Shown here: one piece after another, positions 33,711-41,665 of the stretch
Layout of the letters: each line of letters opens with the position of its first letter
Numbering within the stretch: the stretch's first letter is position 1
Assembly: GCF_015712165.1 (NCBI RefSeq)
Contig: NZ_JADPZX010000001.1
Span: 2,790,001-2,854,000 of the forward strand
Direction of reading: 5' to 3'
Length of the DNA: 64,000 nt
Source of the DNA: Streptomyces spinoverrucosus
Lineage (GTDB): Bacteria; Actinomycetota; Actinomycetes; Streptomycetales; Streptomycetaceae
Position numbers and translations under genes: made by a program
The notes under the pieces: model-generated
The model's input: only the letters and a program-made list of their open reading frames with translations
Told to the model about the DNA's origin: nothing
Databases searched by the model: none

Positions 33711-35255
33711 ATGCCGAATCCTTCCCGGCTGCGCGCCGCCGCCCTGACCGTCACCGCCGTGCTGCTGTCCACCGTGCTGGCGGGGTGCGGCGATGACTCC
33801 AAGGACGAGGACCTGACGGCCCAGAAGCTGAGCTGGACGGACTGCCCGCCGCCCTCCCAGGCACAGGGCGGCGGCGACGCCCCGTCTCCCCTTCCGGGCG
33901 GCGCCGAGTGGCAGTGCGCGAGCATGAAGGCACCCCTCGACTGGGACGACCCCAAGGGCGACACGATCGACATCGCGCTGATCCGGGCGAGGGCGAGCGG
34001 CGAGGCGAGCAGGCGCATCGGCTCACTGATCTTCAACTTCGGCGGGCCCGGCGGCTCGGGCGTCACCACCCTGCCCGCGTTCGGCGCGGACTACGCCAAG
34101 CTGCGCACCCGCTACGACCTGGTGAGCTTCGACCCGCGCGGGGTCGGTCGCAGCGCCGGAGTGTGGTGCGAGAACGACCAGCAGCTCGACGCCTACTTCC
34201 AGCAGGACGCCACACCCGACGACTCCCGCGAGCGCACGGAGTACGTCGACAACGTCAGGGAGTTCAACGCGGCCTGCGAGAAGAACTCCAAGACGATGCT
34301 GCCGCAAGTGCGCACCACCGACGCGGCCCGCGACATGGACCTGATGCGCCAGGTGCTCGGCGACGACAAGCTGCACTACTTCGGGATCTCCTACGGCACC
34401 GAACTGGGCGGCGTCTACGCGCACCTGTTCCCGAAGAACGTGGGCCGGGCGGTGTTCGACGCGGTCGTCGACCCCACGCAGAACCCCGAACAGGGCTCAC
34501 TCGGACAGGCCAAGGGCTTCCAGCTCGCGCTCGACAACTACGCACAGCACTGCGTGTCGCAGGAGGAGGACTGCCCGGTCGGAGACACCGCGCAGGACGT
34601 GAAGAACCGCATCGCCAAGCTGCTCAAGGACCTGGACCGCAAGCCGATCCCCGGCATCTTCCCCCGCGAGCTGACCCAGACCGCCGCCACGAGCGGCATC
34701 GCCCAGGCGCTGTACTCGCAGGACCTCTGGGAGTACCTCACCGAGGGGCTTGAACAGGCGTACGACGGGAGCGGGGAGATCCTGATGCTGCTGTCGGACT
34801 CGTTGAACGGCCGCAACCAGAACGGCGAGTACAGCAACCTCACCGCGGCCAACGTCTCCATCAACTGCGCCGACGACAAGCCGAGGTACACCTCCGACTA
34901 TGTGCAACGGAAGCTGCCCGAGTTCCGGGCCGCCTCGCCGGTGTTCGGCGACTTCCTGGCCTGGAGCATGATCAGCTGCACCGACTGGGCGGTGCCCGGC
35001 GCGGCCGACCATCCGGACGTGAGCGCACCCGGTTCGGCGCCGATCCTCGTCGTCGGCAACACCGGCGACCCGGCCACGCCGTACGAAGGAGCGCGCAGGA
35101 TGGTCCAGGCTCTGGGCAAGGGGGTCGGCGTGGAGCTGACGTACAAGGGCCAAGGACATGGCGCGTACGACAGCAAGAACAAGTGCGTGCAGACGGCGGT
35201 GGACGGCTATCTCCTGGACGGGAAGGTGCCGGCGGCCGGTACGGTCTGCTCCTGA
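33711..35255 (+). CDS. Tap/Slp-type secreted lipoprotein peptidase (copy 1)
   Basis: This 514-residue alpha/beta-hydrolase is of the tripeptidyl aminopeptidase (Tap, SlpD/SlpE) family, cleaving peptides outside the cell. It has a lipoprotein signal peptide with lipobox LAGC (Cys near residue 26). The nucleophile elbow is FGISYGTELGG (Ser227), the acid sits in GNTGDPATPYEGARRM, and the His in GQGHGAYDSKNKC. The Cys pairs (WCEN, NAACEK) may form disulfides. Start ATG 33711 has GGAGG upstream. A paralogue follows 139 bp downstream, so they are a tandem duplication. Confidence 0.92.
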   Translation: MPNPSRLRAAALTVTAVLLSTVLAGCGDDSKDEDLTAQKLSWTDCPPPSQAQGGGDAPSPLPGGAEWQCASMKAPLDWDDPKGDTIDIALIRARASGEASRRIGSLIFNFGGPGGSGVTTLPAFGADYAKLRTRYDLVSFDPRGVGRSAGVWCENDQQLDAYFQQDATPDDSRERTEYVDNVREFNAACEKNSKTMLPQVRTTDAARDMDLMRQVLGDDKLHYFGISYGTELGGVYAHLFPKNVGRAVFDAVVDPTQNPEQGSLGQAKGFQLALDNYAQHCVSQEEDCPVGDTAQDVKNRIAKLLKDLDRKPIPGIFPRELTQTAATSGIAQALYSQDLWEYLTEGLEQAYDGSGEILMLLSDSLNGRNQNGEYSNLTAANVSINCADDKPRYTSDYVQRKLPEFRAASPVFGDFLAWSMISCTDWAVPGAADHPDVSAPGSAPILVVGNTGDPATPYEGARRMVQALGKGVGVELTYKGQGHGAYDSKNKCVQTAVDGYLLDGKVPAAGTVCS

Positions 35256-35294
35256 GGCGAGCCGGATCTCGCGGCGAATCCGCAGGTCAGAAGG

Positions 35295-35304
35295 TTATCC
35301 ACAG
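35295..35304 (+). promoter_or_regulatory. DnaA-box-like motif, copy 3
   Basis: TTATCCACAG in GGTTATCCACAGGCTCC, in the 139-bp gap between the two Tap-like genes and about 90 nt before the second ATG. It carries the same 13-mer as 12868 and 19563. Confidence 0.5.
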
Positions 35305-35394
35305 GCTCCGACGGGTTCGGCTTGATCGGCCTACCATGGCGGGACAGCTGTTCGCGGTCGAGCGCGGGCGGCCCTAACAGGGGGGATTGCGGCC

Positions 35395-36942
35395 ATGGCA
35401 CGCTTCGTACGGTGGACGGCGCTGACCGTCGCCGCCGGGCTACTGGCATCGGGGTGCGGCGGCTCGTCCGACGACTCGTCCGACAACGGCAAGGGGGCGT
35501 CCGACCCGCCGTCGTCCTCATCGTCGGGCGGATCCGCGTCCGGGCTGCCCTCGTCGCTCAGCGAACAGAATCTCGACTGGGGCGACTGCGAGGCCACCGA
35601 CGACGACGCCGCACCGGGTGACGAGTGGCAGTGCGCGACGCTCAAGGTGCCGCTGGACTGGGCGAAACCGGAGGGCAGGACGATCGACCTGGCCCTGATT
35701 CGCTCGGAGGCCGACGGCGACGACCGCATCGGCTCGCTGCTGTTCAACTTCGGCGGGCCTGGCGGCTCGGGGGTGGCCACGCTGCCGGCATACGCCTCCA
35801 CCGTCTCGGAACTCCATGAGCGGTACGACCTCGTCAGCTGGGATCCGCGCGGAGTGGGCGCCAGTGAGGGCATCCGCTGCCGCGGCGACGAGGAGATCCA
35901 AGCCGCCGAGGCGGTGGACGTCAGTCCGGACACGTCGGCCGAGGAGACGGCGTACTTCCGGGACGCCGCCGACTTCGGCAAAGGCTGCGAGGAGTCCGCC
36001 GGGCAGTTGATGGCGCATGTCTCGACCACCGACACCGCCCGCGACATGGACCTGATGCGGCACGTCCTGGGCGACCCGAAGATGCACTACTTCGGCATCT
36101 CCTACGGCACGGAACTCGGCGGCGTCTACGCCCATCTGTTCCCCAAGAACGTGGGGCGGCTGATCCTGGACGCGGTCGTCGACCCCAGCGCCGACGCGGT
36201 GGGCCACGCCAAGAATCAGACGCTGGGCTTCCAGCGCGCACTCAACGACTACCTGAAGTCGACCGGCCAGGACCCGGAGCAAGGTTCCCGGAAGATCGCG
36301 GACCTACTGCGGCGGATCGACGCGGAGCCGCTGCAGACGTCGACCGAGCGGAAGCTGACGCAGACGCTCGCCTTCACCGGCATCGTCCTGCCCCTGTACA
36401 GCAAGTCGAGCTGGCCCACTCTCACCGGCGCCCTGGAGGCCGCCGAACAGGGCGACGGCACCGCGCTGCTGGCGCTCGCCGACGGCTACAACGAGCGTGA
36501 CGCCTCGGGCCACTACGCCACGGCGACCCACTCGCAACGGGTCATATCGTGCTTGGACGACAAGCAGCGGCCCACGCCCGAGGAGGCGAAGGAACTGCTG
36601 CCGGAGTTCGAGAAGATCTCGCCGGTGTTCGGTCCCTTCCTCGGCTGGGACACAGCGGGCTGGTGCCACGAGTGGCCGGTGGCCGGGCAGTTCGACACCC
36701 CGGAGGTGAGCGCCCCGGGCGCGGCGCCGATCCTCGTGGTGGGCAACACCGGCGACCCGGCGACTCCGTACGAGGGCGCCCGCAGGATGGCGGACGAGTT
36801 GGGCAAGGGCGTCGGCGTGATGCTCACCTGGAAGGGCGACGGGCACGGTGCCTACGGGAGTGGCAGCGACTGCGTCGACTCGACGATCAACGCGTACGTG
36901 CTGAACGGCACGGTGCCGAAGGACGGCAAGGTCTGCTCATGA
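35395..36942 (+). CDS. Tap/Slp-type secreted lipoprotein peptidase (copy 2)
   Basis: This 515-residue paralogue of the preceding gene has lipobox LASGC at about residues 17-21. A Ser/Asp/Gly-rich low-complexity tether (about 22-60) follows, longer than in copy 1. The hydrolase core has FGISYGTELGG (Ser236), GNTGDPATPYEGARRM and GDGHGAYGSGSDC. Identical elbow and acid-loop segments in both copies show recent duplication; the N-terminal tethers have diverged. Start ATG 35395 follows a G-rich RBS (AGGGGGGA). It has its own promoter region holding a DnaA-box-like motif. A perfect 12-bp hairpin ends the unit. Confidence 0.92.
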   Translation: MARFVRWTALTVAAGLLASGCGGSSDDSSDNGKGASDPPSSSSSGGSASGLPSSLSEQNLDWGDCEATDDDAAPGDEWQCATLKVPLDWAKPEGRTIDLALIRSEADGDDRIGSLLFNFGGPGGSGVATLPAYASTVSELHERYDLVSWDPRGVGASEGIRCRGDEEIQAAEAVDVSPDTSAEETAYFRDAADFGKGCEESAGQLMAHVSTTDTARDMDLMRHVLGDPKMHYFGISYGTELGGVYAHLFPKNVGRLILDAVVDPSADAVGHAKNQTLGFQRALNDYLKSTGQDPEQGSRKIADLLRRIDAEPLQTSTERKLTQTLAFTGIVLPLYSKSSWPTLTGALEAAEQGDGTALLALADGYNERDASGHYATATHSQRVISCLDDKQRPTPEEAKELLPEFEKISPVFGPFLGWDTAGWCHEWPVAGQFDTPEVSAPGAAPILVVGNTGDPATPYEGARRMADELGKGVGVMLTWKGDGHGAYGSGSDCVDSTINAYVLNGTVPKDGKVCS

Positions 36943-36949
36943 CGCCAAC

Positions 36950-36984
36950 GGGGGCTCCGCGCACTCGTGGTACGCGGAGCCCCC
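36950..36984. terminator. Bidirectional terminator hairpin
   Basis: GGGGGCTCCGCG (36950-36961) and CGCGGAGCCCCC (36973-36984) form a perfect 12-bp stem with an 11-nt loop between the convergent Tap-like and moeZ genes. No U-tract on either side. It can stop transcription from both directions. Confidence 0.8.
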
Positions 36985-37007
36985 GCCGGACGGTAAGCCG
37001 GGCCGGA

Positions 37008-38186
37008 TCAGTAGACCGGCTTGTGCGGTTCGATCTGGTTGACCCAGCCGATGACGCCGCCGCCGACGTGGACGGCGTCGGAGAAGCCCGCGGACTTCAG
37101 GACCGCCAGGACTTCCGCACTGCGGACACCCGTCTTGCAGTGCAAGACGATCTTCTTGTCCTGCGGGAGGGACTCCAGGGCGGCGCCCATGAGGAACTCG
37201 TTCTTCGGGATCAGCTTGGCGCCCGGGATCGAGACGATCTCGTACTCGTTGATCTCGCGGACGTCGATGATCTCGATGTTCTCGCCGTCGTCGATCCACT
37301 CCTTGAGCTGCTTGGGAGTGATCGTGGAGTCGACGGCCGCCGCCTGGGCCTCCTCGGAGACGACGCCGCAGAAGGCCTCGTAGTCGATGAGCTCGGTGAC
37401 GGTGGGGTTCTCGCCGCAGACCGCGCAGTTGGGGTCCTTGCGGACCTTGACCTGGCGGTACTGCATCTCCAGGGCGTCGTAGATCATCAGTCGGCCGACC
37501 AGCGGCTCACCCGTGCCCGTGAGGACCTTGATGGCCTCGGTGACCTGGATGGAGCCGATCGACGCGCACAGCACGCCGAGCACGCCGCCCTCCGCGCAGG
37601 AGGGGACCATGCCGGGGGGCGGGGGCTCCGGGTAGAGGCAGCGGTAGCAGGGGCCGTGCTCGGACCAGAACACGGAGGCCTGGCCGTCGAAGCGGTAGAT
37701 CGAGCCCCAGACGTACGGCTTGTTCAGCAGCACGCAGGCGTCGTTGACCAGGTAGCGGGTCGCGAAGTTGTCCGTGCCGTCGACGATCAGGTCGTACTGG
37801 CTGAAGATGTCCATCACGTTGTCGGCCTCGAGCCGCTCCTCGTGAAGGATCACGTTCACGTACGGGTTGATGCCGAGCACGCTGTCGCGGGCCGACTCGG
37901 CCTTGGAGCGGCCGATGTCGGCCTGGCTGTGGATGATCTGGCGCTGCAGGTTCGACTCGTCGACCTCGTCGAACTCCACGATGCCGAGGGTGCCGACACC
38001 CGCCGCGGCCAGGTACATCAGGGCCGGCGAGCCCAGGCCGCCGGCGCCCACACAGAGCACCTTGGCGTTCTTCAGCCGCTTCTGCCCGTCCATCCCGACG
38101 TCGGGGATGATCAGGTGGCGGGAGTACCTGCGGACCTCGTCTACGGTGAGCTCGGGGGCCGGCTCGACCAGGGGTGGCAGCGACAC
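37008..38186 (-). CDS. moeZ: Adenylyltransferase/sulfurtransferase MoeZ
   Basis: MoeZ adenylates and thiolates the C-terminal Gly-Gly of ubiquitin-like sulfur carriers (MoaD, ThiS, CysO), feeding molybdenum cofactor, thiamin and cysteine synthesis. The 392-residue protein has an E1 domain with VGAGGLGSPALMYLA, VDGTDNFATRYLVND, and two CxxC zinc pairs (CYRCLYP ... CAVCGEN). The C-terminal rhodanese domain (from about 285) carries the persulfide Cys in LHCKTGVRSAEV. Start GTG 38186. A sigma-R-like promoter lies ~45 bp upstream. It corresponds to Rv3206c (moeB1). MoaE in the same window is a partner in molybdopterin synthesis. Confidence 0.96.
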   Translation of the reverse strand: MSLPPLVEPAPELTVDEVRRYSRHLIIPDVGMDGQKRLKNAKVLCVGAGGLGSPALMYLAAAGVGTLGIVEFDEVDESNLQRQIIHSQADIGRSKAESARDSVLGINPYVNVILHEERLEADNVMDIFSQYDLIVDGTDNFATRYLVNDACVLLNKPYVWGSIYRFDGQASVFWSEHGPCYRCLYPEPPPPGMVPSCAEGGVLGVLCASIGSIQVTEAIKVLTGTGEPLVGRLMIYDALEMQYRQVKVRKDPNCAVCGENPTVTELIDYEAFCGVVSEEAQAAAVDSTITPKQLKEWIDDGENIEIIDVREINEYEIVSIPGAKLIPKNEFLMGAALESLPQDKKIVLHCKTGVRSAEVLAVLKSAGFSDAVHVGGGVIGWVNQIEPHKPVY

Positions 38187-38230
38187 GGGGACTCCGTTGG
38201 TCGGTCTATCACTACAGTTGTTCTCCCCGT

Positions 38231-38256
38231 AACACTGCCACGGCCTTTTTCATTCC
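38231..38256 (-). promoter_or_regulatory. Sigma-R-like promoter of moeZ
   Basis: On the minus strand GGAAT (38256-38252), an 18-nt spacer (GAAAAAGGCCGTGGCAGT) and GTT (38233-38231) fit the SigR consensus. The -35 overlaps the stop codon of the spherulin-like gene. The expected start gives a leader of about 40 nt to GTG 38186. Sulfur-carrier activation fits a thiol-stress regulon. Confidence 0.7.
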
Positions 38257-38999
38257 GAGACACCTGTTCCGACACGCGAGACGATTTCGTCCCAGTAGCC
38301 GGGCATGGTCTCCCAGGGGTCCGTGCGGCCACCGCGGTCCGTGCGGTCGGTGAAGTAGATGGTCGCGGCGCCCTGCCAGCGGGCGATGCGCAGCGCCTCG
38401 TCGAGGTGGCCGCGGGGCACTCCGTGCACGAAGTGGCAGAAGCGCTCGGGCCCGTGGTCGGCGGTCCACTCGGCCGCCTGCGACCAGCGGTAGTCGCTCC
38501 AGGGGCCACGAAATGTGACCAGCTGGTCGGCGCACTCGGCATAGCCGGGATACGGGTGGGTGCCGTGGCCGAGGACGATGTGGGCATCGTCACGCAGGGC
38601 GCGAAGGGTGGTCGCGGTGCGGCGGATCTCGGGGAGGGTGGCGCGGTCGGCGGGACAGCGGTCGAGGAGGAAGCCGTCGACCTGGTACCAGTCCAGATAC
38701 CGGCGGGCGTCCGCGATCGTCTCACTGAAGCGGCGGGCTCCGTATCGCATGGCGAGATGGCCGAGGACGCGGACTCCTGTGTTGCGGAGCCGGCCGGCCG
38801 CCTCCAGGCAGTGCGGGTCGGGGAGGGCGCCGGGGCCGTCGGCGATGTTCAGGACGACCCAGTGCAGAGCGGGGCCGCGGCGGGTAAGTTCGGCCCACTC
38901 GGTGGGGGCGAGGAGGGGGTGTGCGTGGCCGGGGACGCCTAAGGCGGTGCGGATGTCGGTGTCGGCCGTGCTCGCCCTTGTCCTGGTCAGATACGGCAT
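38250..38999 (-). CDS. Spherulation-specific family 4 (Sph-like) protein
   Basis: This 249-residue protein matches the spherulin-4/GH135-related (beta/alpha)8 family, whose fungal member Sph3 cleaves GalNAc-containing galactosaminogalactan. Recognisable parts: HWVVLNIADGPG, NTGVRVLGHLAMRYG, DGFLLDRCP and ADQLVTFRGPWSDYRW. From memory the family carries acidic residues where this has Arg (DR for DE, FR for FE), so catalysis may be lost. No signal peptide is seen, so it acts inside or leaves by another path. It overlaps the epimerase gene by 13 nt and is the last gene of the polysaccharide-like operon. Fold call good, activity uncertain. Confidence 0.82.
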   Translation of the reverse strand: MPYLTRTRASTADTDIRTALGVPGHAHPLLAPTEWAELTRRGPALHWVVLNIADGPGALPDPHCLEAAGRLRNTGVRVLGHLAMRYGARRFSETIADARRYLDWYQVDGFLLDRCPADRATLPEIRRTATTLRALRDDAHIVLGHGTHPYPGYAECADQLVTFRGPWSDYRWSQAAEWTADHGPERFCHFVHGVPRGHLDEALRIARWQGAATIYFTDRTDRGGRTDPWETMPGYWDEIVSRVGTGVSE

Positions 39000-40075
39000 G
39001 CCGCCTCCATCCAGATGTCCGCGAGGGACTCCTCGAGGTTGATGCGGGGGCGCCAGCCGAGGCGGTCGCGTGCGGTGCGGACGTCTGCCTGCTGCCAGCT
39101 GCCGCAGCCGTCCGGGTAGGGGTAGGCGGCGGGGCTGGTGTGCGCGGACTGTGCGGCGTGCGATGTGTGCGGGAGCTGCGTTGTGTGTGGGGGGTGCGCG
39201 GTGTGAGTTCCGTGCGGTGCGTGGTCCGGGTCGGTGCGGAGGCCGAGGGGGTCGTTCGTGCGGGCGTGCGCCAGGGGTTCCGGGCGGGGGTGGCCGATGG
39301 AGGGGCGAAGGGCGCCGGGGGGGCCGTCGAGTTCGTGCAGTGCGCCGCCGTAACCGGCCACGCGGGCGAGGATCGCGGCAGCGTCGCGAAGGCGGACGGC
39401 GCGGCCGGAGCCGATGTTGATGACGCCCTGGGCGGCGGAAAGCGAGGCGGCGTGCACGGCGCGGGCCACGTCGCGTACGTCGACGAAGTCGCGTTGGGCG
39501 CCGAGGCCGCCGAGTTTGAGTTCGCCGTCGCCGGTCTGCATGGCGCGGCGCATGGCTTCGGCGAGGCGGCCGAGGGGGGAGCCGGCGGGGGTGCCGGGGC
39601 CGGCCGGGGAGAAGACGCGGAGGACTACTGCGTCCAGGCCGGAGCCGAGGACGAGTTCGGTGGCGGCGAGTTTGCTGACGCCGTAGGGGCCGCCTGGGCG
39701 GGGGACGGCGTCCTCGGCCGTGGAGGAGCCGGGCTGGCTGGGGCCGTACTCGGCGGCGCAGCCGATCTGGACGAGGCGGGCGCCGCAGCCGCTGCGGCGG
39801 AGGGCCTCGCAGACGGTGGCGACGGCGACGGTGTTGTGGCGGGTGAGTTCGCGGGCGCCGCCTCTTGTGGTGCCGGCGCAGTTGATGACGACGCCGGGGT
39901 GGACGGCGTCGAGGAAGCGGGTGAGGGCGCCGGGGCTGCCGGAGGCGAGGTCGAAGCGGACGTCGGCGTCGTCGCCGCGGCCAAGGGCGGTGAGTTGGAC
40001 TGCCGGGTCGGCGAGGAGGCGGTCGGCTACGAAGCGGCCCAGGTAGCCGTTGGCTCCGATCAGTAGGACTCTCAT
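38987..40075 (-). CDS. NAD-dependent sugar epimerase/dehydratase
   Basis: This 362-residue extended SDR protein starts at ATG 40075 (MRVLLIGANGYLG, GxxGxxG loop). It has the catalytic-type PYGVSKLAATELVLG (YxxxK) and a Ser/Thr-poor QIGCAAEYGPS segment. The ~70 residues near 285-335 are His/Thr/Pro-rich, low-complexity and unusual for the family, possibly an insertion. The closest role is UDP-sugar C4-epimerase or 4,6-dehydratase. It is encoded between a PelF-like glycosyltransferase/membrane-protein pair and a spherulin-like gene, so it probably supplies or modifies the sugar nucleotide of a polysaccharide. Confidence 0.85.
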   Translation of the reverse strand: MRVLLIGANGYLGRFVADRLLADPAVQLTALGRGDDADVRFDLASGSPGALTRFLDAVHPGVVINCAGTTRGGARELTRHNTVAVATVCEALRRSGCGARLVQIGCAAEYGPSQPGSSTAEDAVPRPGGPYGVSKLAATELVLGSGLDAVVLRVFSPAGPGTPAGSPLGRLAEAMRRAMQTGDGELKLGGLGAQRDFVDVRDVARAVHAASLSAAQGVINIGSGRAVRLRDAAAILARVAGYGGALHELDGPPGALRPSIGHPRPEPLAHARTNDPLGLRTDPDHAPHGTHTAHPPHTTQLPHTSHAAQSAHTSPAAYPYPDGCGSWQQADVRTARDRLGWRPRINLEESLADIWMEAACRI

Positions 40076-40141
40076 CGGGCGGCTCCCGGGGCCTGGCGGG
40101 CGGGTCGGGAGGTTGTCATTCGGGGGTCTCCTTTGGAAGGG

Positions 40142-40320
40142 GTTGTGCGGGGGCCTGCGGCAGCTCGTTGGGTGCGGCCGCGTGTTGTGCGGGGGCCTGC
40201 GGCAGCTCGTTGGGTGCGGCCGCGTGTTGTGCGGGGGCCTGCGGTGGCTGGCGGCAGCTGGTTGGGTGCGGCCGCGCGTTGTGCGGGGCCCGCGGCGGCC
40301 CGTGCGGGTTGTGGGGGTGT
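40142..40320. repeat. 42-bp tandem repeats in the intergenic region
   Basis: The unit GTTGTGCGGGGGCCTGCGGC plus 22 nt (42 bp) occurs at 40142-40183 and 40184-40225 with no mismatch. A third copy has a ~10-bp insertion (to about 40277), and a fourth is diverged. The array lies between the epimerase start and the membrane-protein stop, in a 426-bp gene-free gap that also holds the 23-bp inverted repeat. No promoter is clear in it. Confidence 0.9.
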
Positions 40321-40349
40321 GCGTAGCGCCTGACGCCGGGTGGTGGGGC

Positions 40350-40461
40350 GGGGCCGTGTCGGGGGGTGTCCGTCCTCGGAACGGCGCGGAATCGGTCACT
40401 TACCAACGCAGCCGGGTTGACGCGCCAACCGCTGCGGGCGGACACCCCCCGACACGGCCCC
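40350..40461. repeat. 112-bp element with perfect 23-bp inverted repeats
   Basis: GGGGCCGTGTCGGGGGGTGT plus CCG (40350-40372) is the exact reverse complement of 40439-40461. The 66-bp interior holds a second hairpin, CGCAGC(CG)GGTTG-ACGCGC-CAACCGCTGCG (40407-40436). No target-site duplication is seen at the ends. It could be a structured RNA, a strong terminator inside the operon, or a MITE-like element. Confidence 0.9.
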
Positions 40462-40501
40462 TTCCGTGCGTACGCGGCCGTCCGTACGGGGGTGGCTCGG
40501 C

Positions 40502-41665
40502 TCACCATCGTGTTGCCGTTCTCGCGTGCGCCGAGGCGCGGGGGAGTTTGCGGGTGGCGTGGATCAGGAGGGTGAGGGCCGCTGATCCGCAGGTCAGGGT
40601 GGGGATTGCGCCTGGGCCCCAGGTGTCGATGAGGGTTTGGACGGGGGTGGCCAGGAAGGCGCAGTACGGGAGGCGGGCCGCGAAGAGGGTGGCCAGGGCT
40701 GTGGCCTGGGCTGTGGCTGTTGCCGTGAGGATCGCGGCGGGGGCGCGGGTGAAGCCGTGGATGGTGAGGAGGCGGGTCAGGAAGAGGAGGGCGGCGAGGG
40801 TGAGGGTTTGGGGGGCCGGTTCTCCCAGGAGGACGGTGATGAGGGCCACCGCCGCCACGTAGAGGGTGAACGTGGTCAGGAGGAGGGGGCGTACCGATGC
40901 CACGAACTCGTCGAGGGATCGGCTTGTCGTCAGTTTGTGGTGGGCTTTTGTGGCGAAGTGGTGGGCGAGCCAGGCCGCGGGGGCGCAGGAGATGGTGAGG
41001 GCGAGGAGGGGGGCCGTTGTGATCGGCCAGGGGCTGTTTGGGGTGGTGGTCGGGAGGGTTTCCGGGCCTCCGGTTGCGGCTGCCTTCAGGAGGCCGTCGC
41101 CCAGGGTCGCGTAGGCGAGGAGCCAGCACGTCCAGATGAGGGTTCCGGAACCCTTTGCGCTCAGGGGGCCTCGGGACAGGGCTGCGCGTAGGGAGAAGGC
41201 GACGGCCAGGGTGCCCGCGGTGGCGGCGAGGAGGCGGGGCCGGCCGTGGGTGAGGTGGAGGGCGGCCACGGTTGCGGCGCAGGTGGCGCCGGGGAGGAGG
41301 GTGCGGAGGATCCAGGTGGCGTGGGGGCGGGGGGTTGTGGCGGGTGTGGGGGTTTGAGGGGTGTCGTTGGCGCGGGGGATCCGGGCGTACATCTCCTCCG
41401 CCAGGGAGAAGACGTCCTTGTGGCGGAAGCGGGCGGCGGTGCGGTCGGTGATGCCGTGGATCTCCAGACCGGCGGCGATCTCCAGGGGGTCCACCGCACG
41501 TTCGCACAGGTCGCGGTGACGGTGCAGCAGGGCCTTGACCGGGTCCGCGGGGCCACGGCGCGGGGTGCGTTGTGGAGTGGGGTCGGCCGGGGGCTCCGTG
41601 GTGAGGCACTGCTCCGAGCGAGCGTCCCATGCGCCGGGGAGGTCGCGTTTGTGTACGTCGGTCAT
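40502..41665 (-). CDS. Multipass membrane protein of the polysaccharide-like locus
   Basis: This 387-residue protein starts at ATG 41665, overlapping the PelF-like stop as ATGA (41662-41665). The first ~135 residues are cytosolic and contain RHRDLCERAVDPLEIAAGLE, then HKDVFSLAEEMYARIPR. About seven or eight membrane segments follow (TCWLLAYATLGDGLL, TLYVAAVALITVLLG, ...). I do not recognise a named family. By position it could be the transporter or assembly partner of the glycosyltransferase, comparable to PelG/PelE, but sequence does not prove that. It is followed by the repeat-rich 426-bp gap. Confidence 0.75.
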   Translation of the reverse strand: MTDVHKRDLPGAWDARSEQCLTTEPPADPTPQRTPRRGPADPVKALLHRHRDLCERAVDPLEIAAGLEIHGITDRTAARFRHKDVFSLAEEMYARIPRANDTPQTPTPATTPRPHATWILRTLLPGATCAATVAALHLTHGRPRLLAATAGTLAVAFSLRAALSRGPLSAKGSGTLIWTCWLLAYATLGDGLLKAAATGGPETLPTTTPNSPWPITTAPLLALTISCAPAAWLAHHFATKAHHKLTTSRSLDEFVASVRPLLLTTFTLYVAAVALITVLLGEPAPQTLTLAALLFLTRLLTIHGFTRAPAAILTATATAQATALATLFAARLPYCAFLATPVQTLIDTWGPGAIPTLTCGSAALTLLIHATRKLPRASAHARTATRW

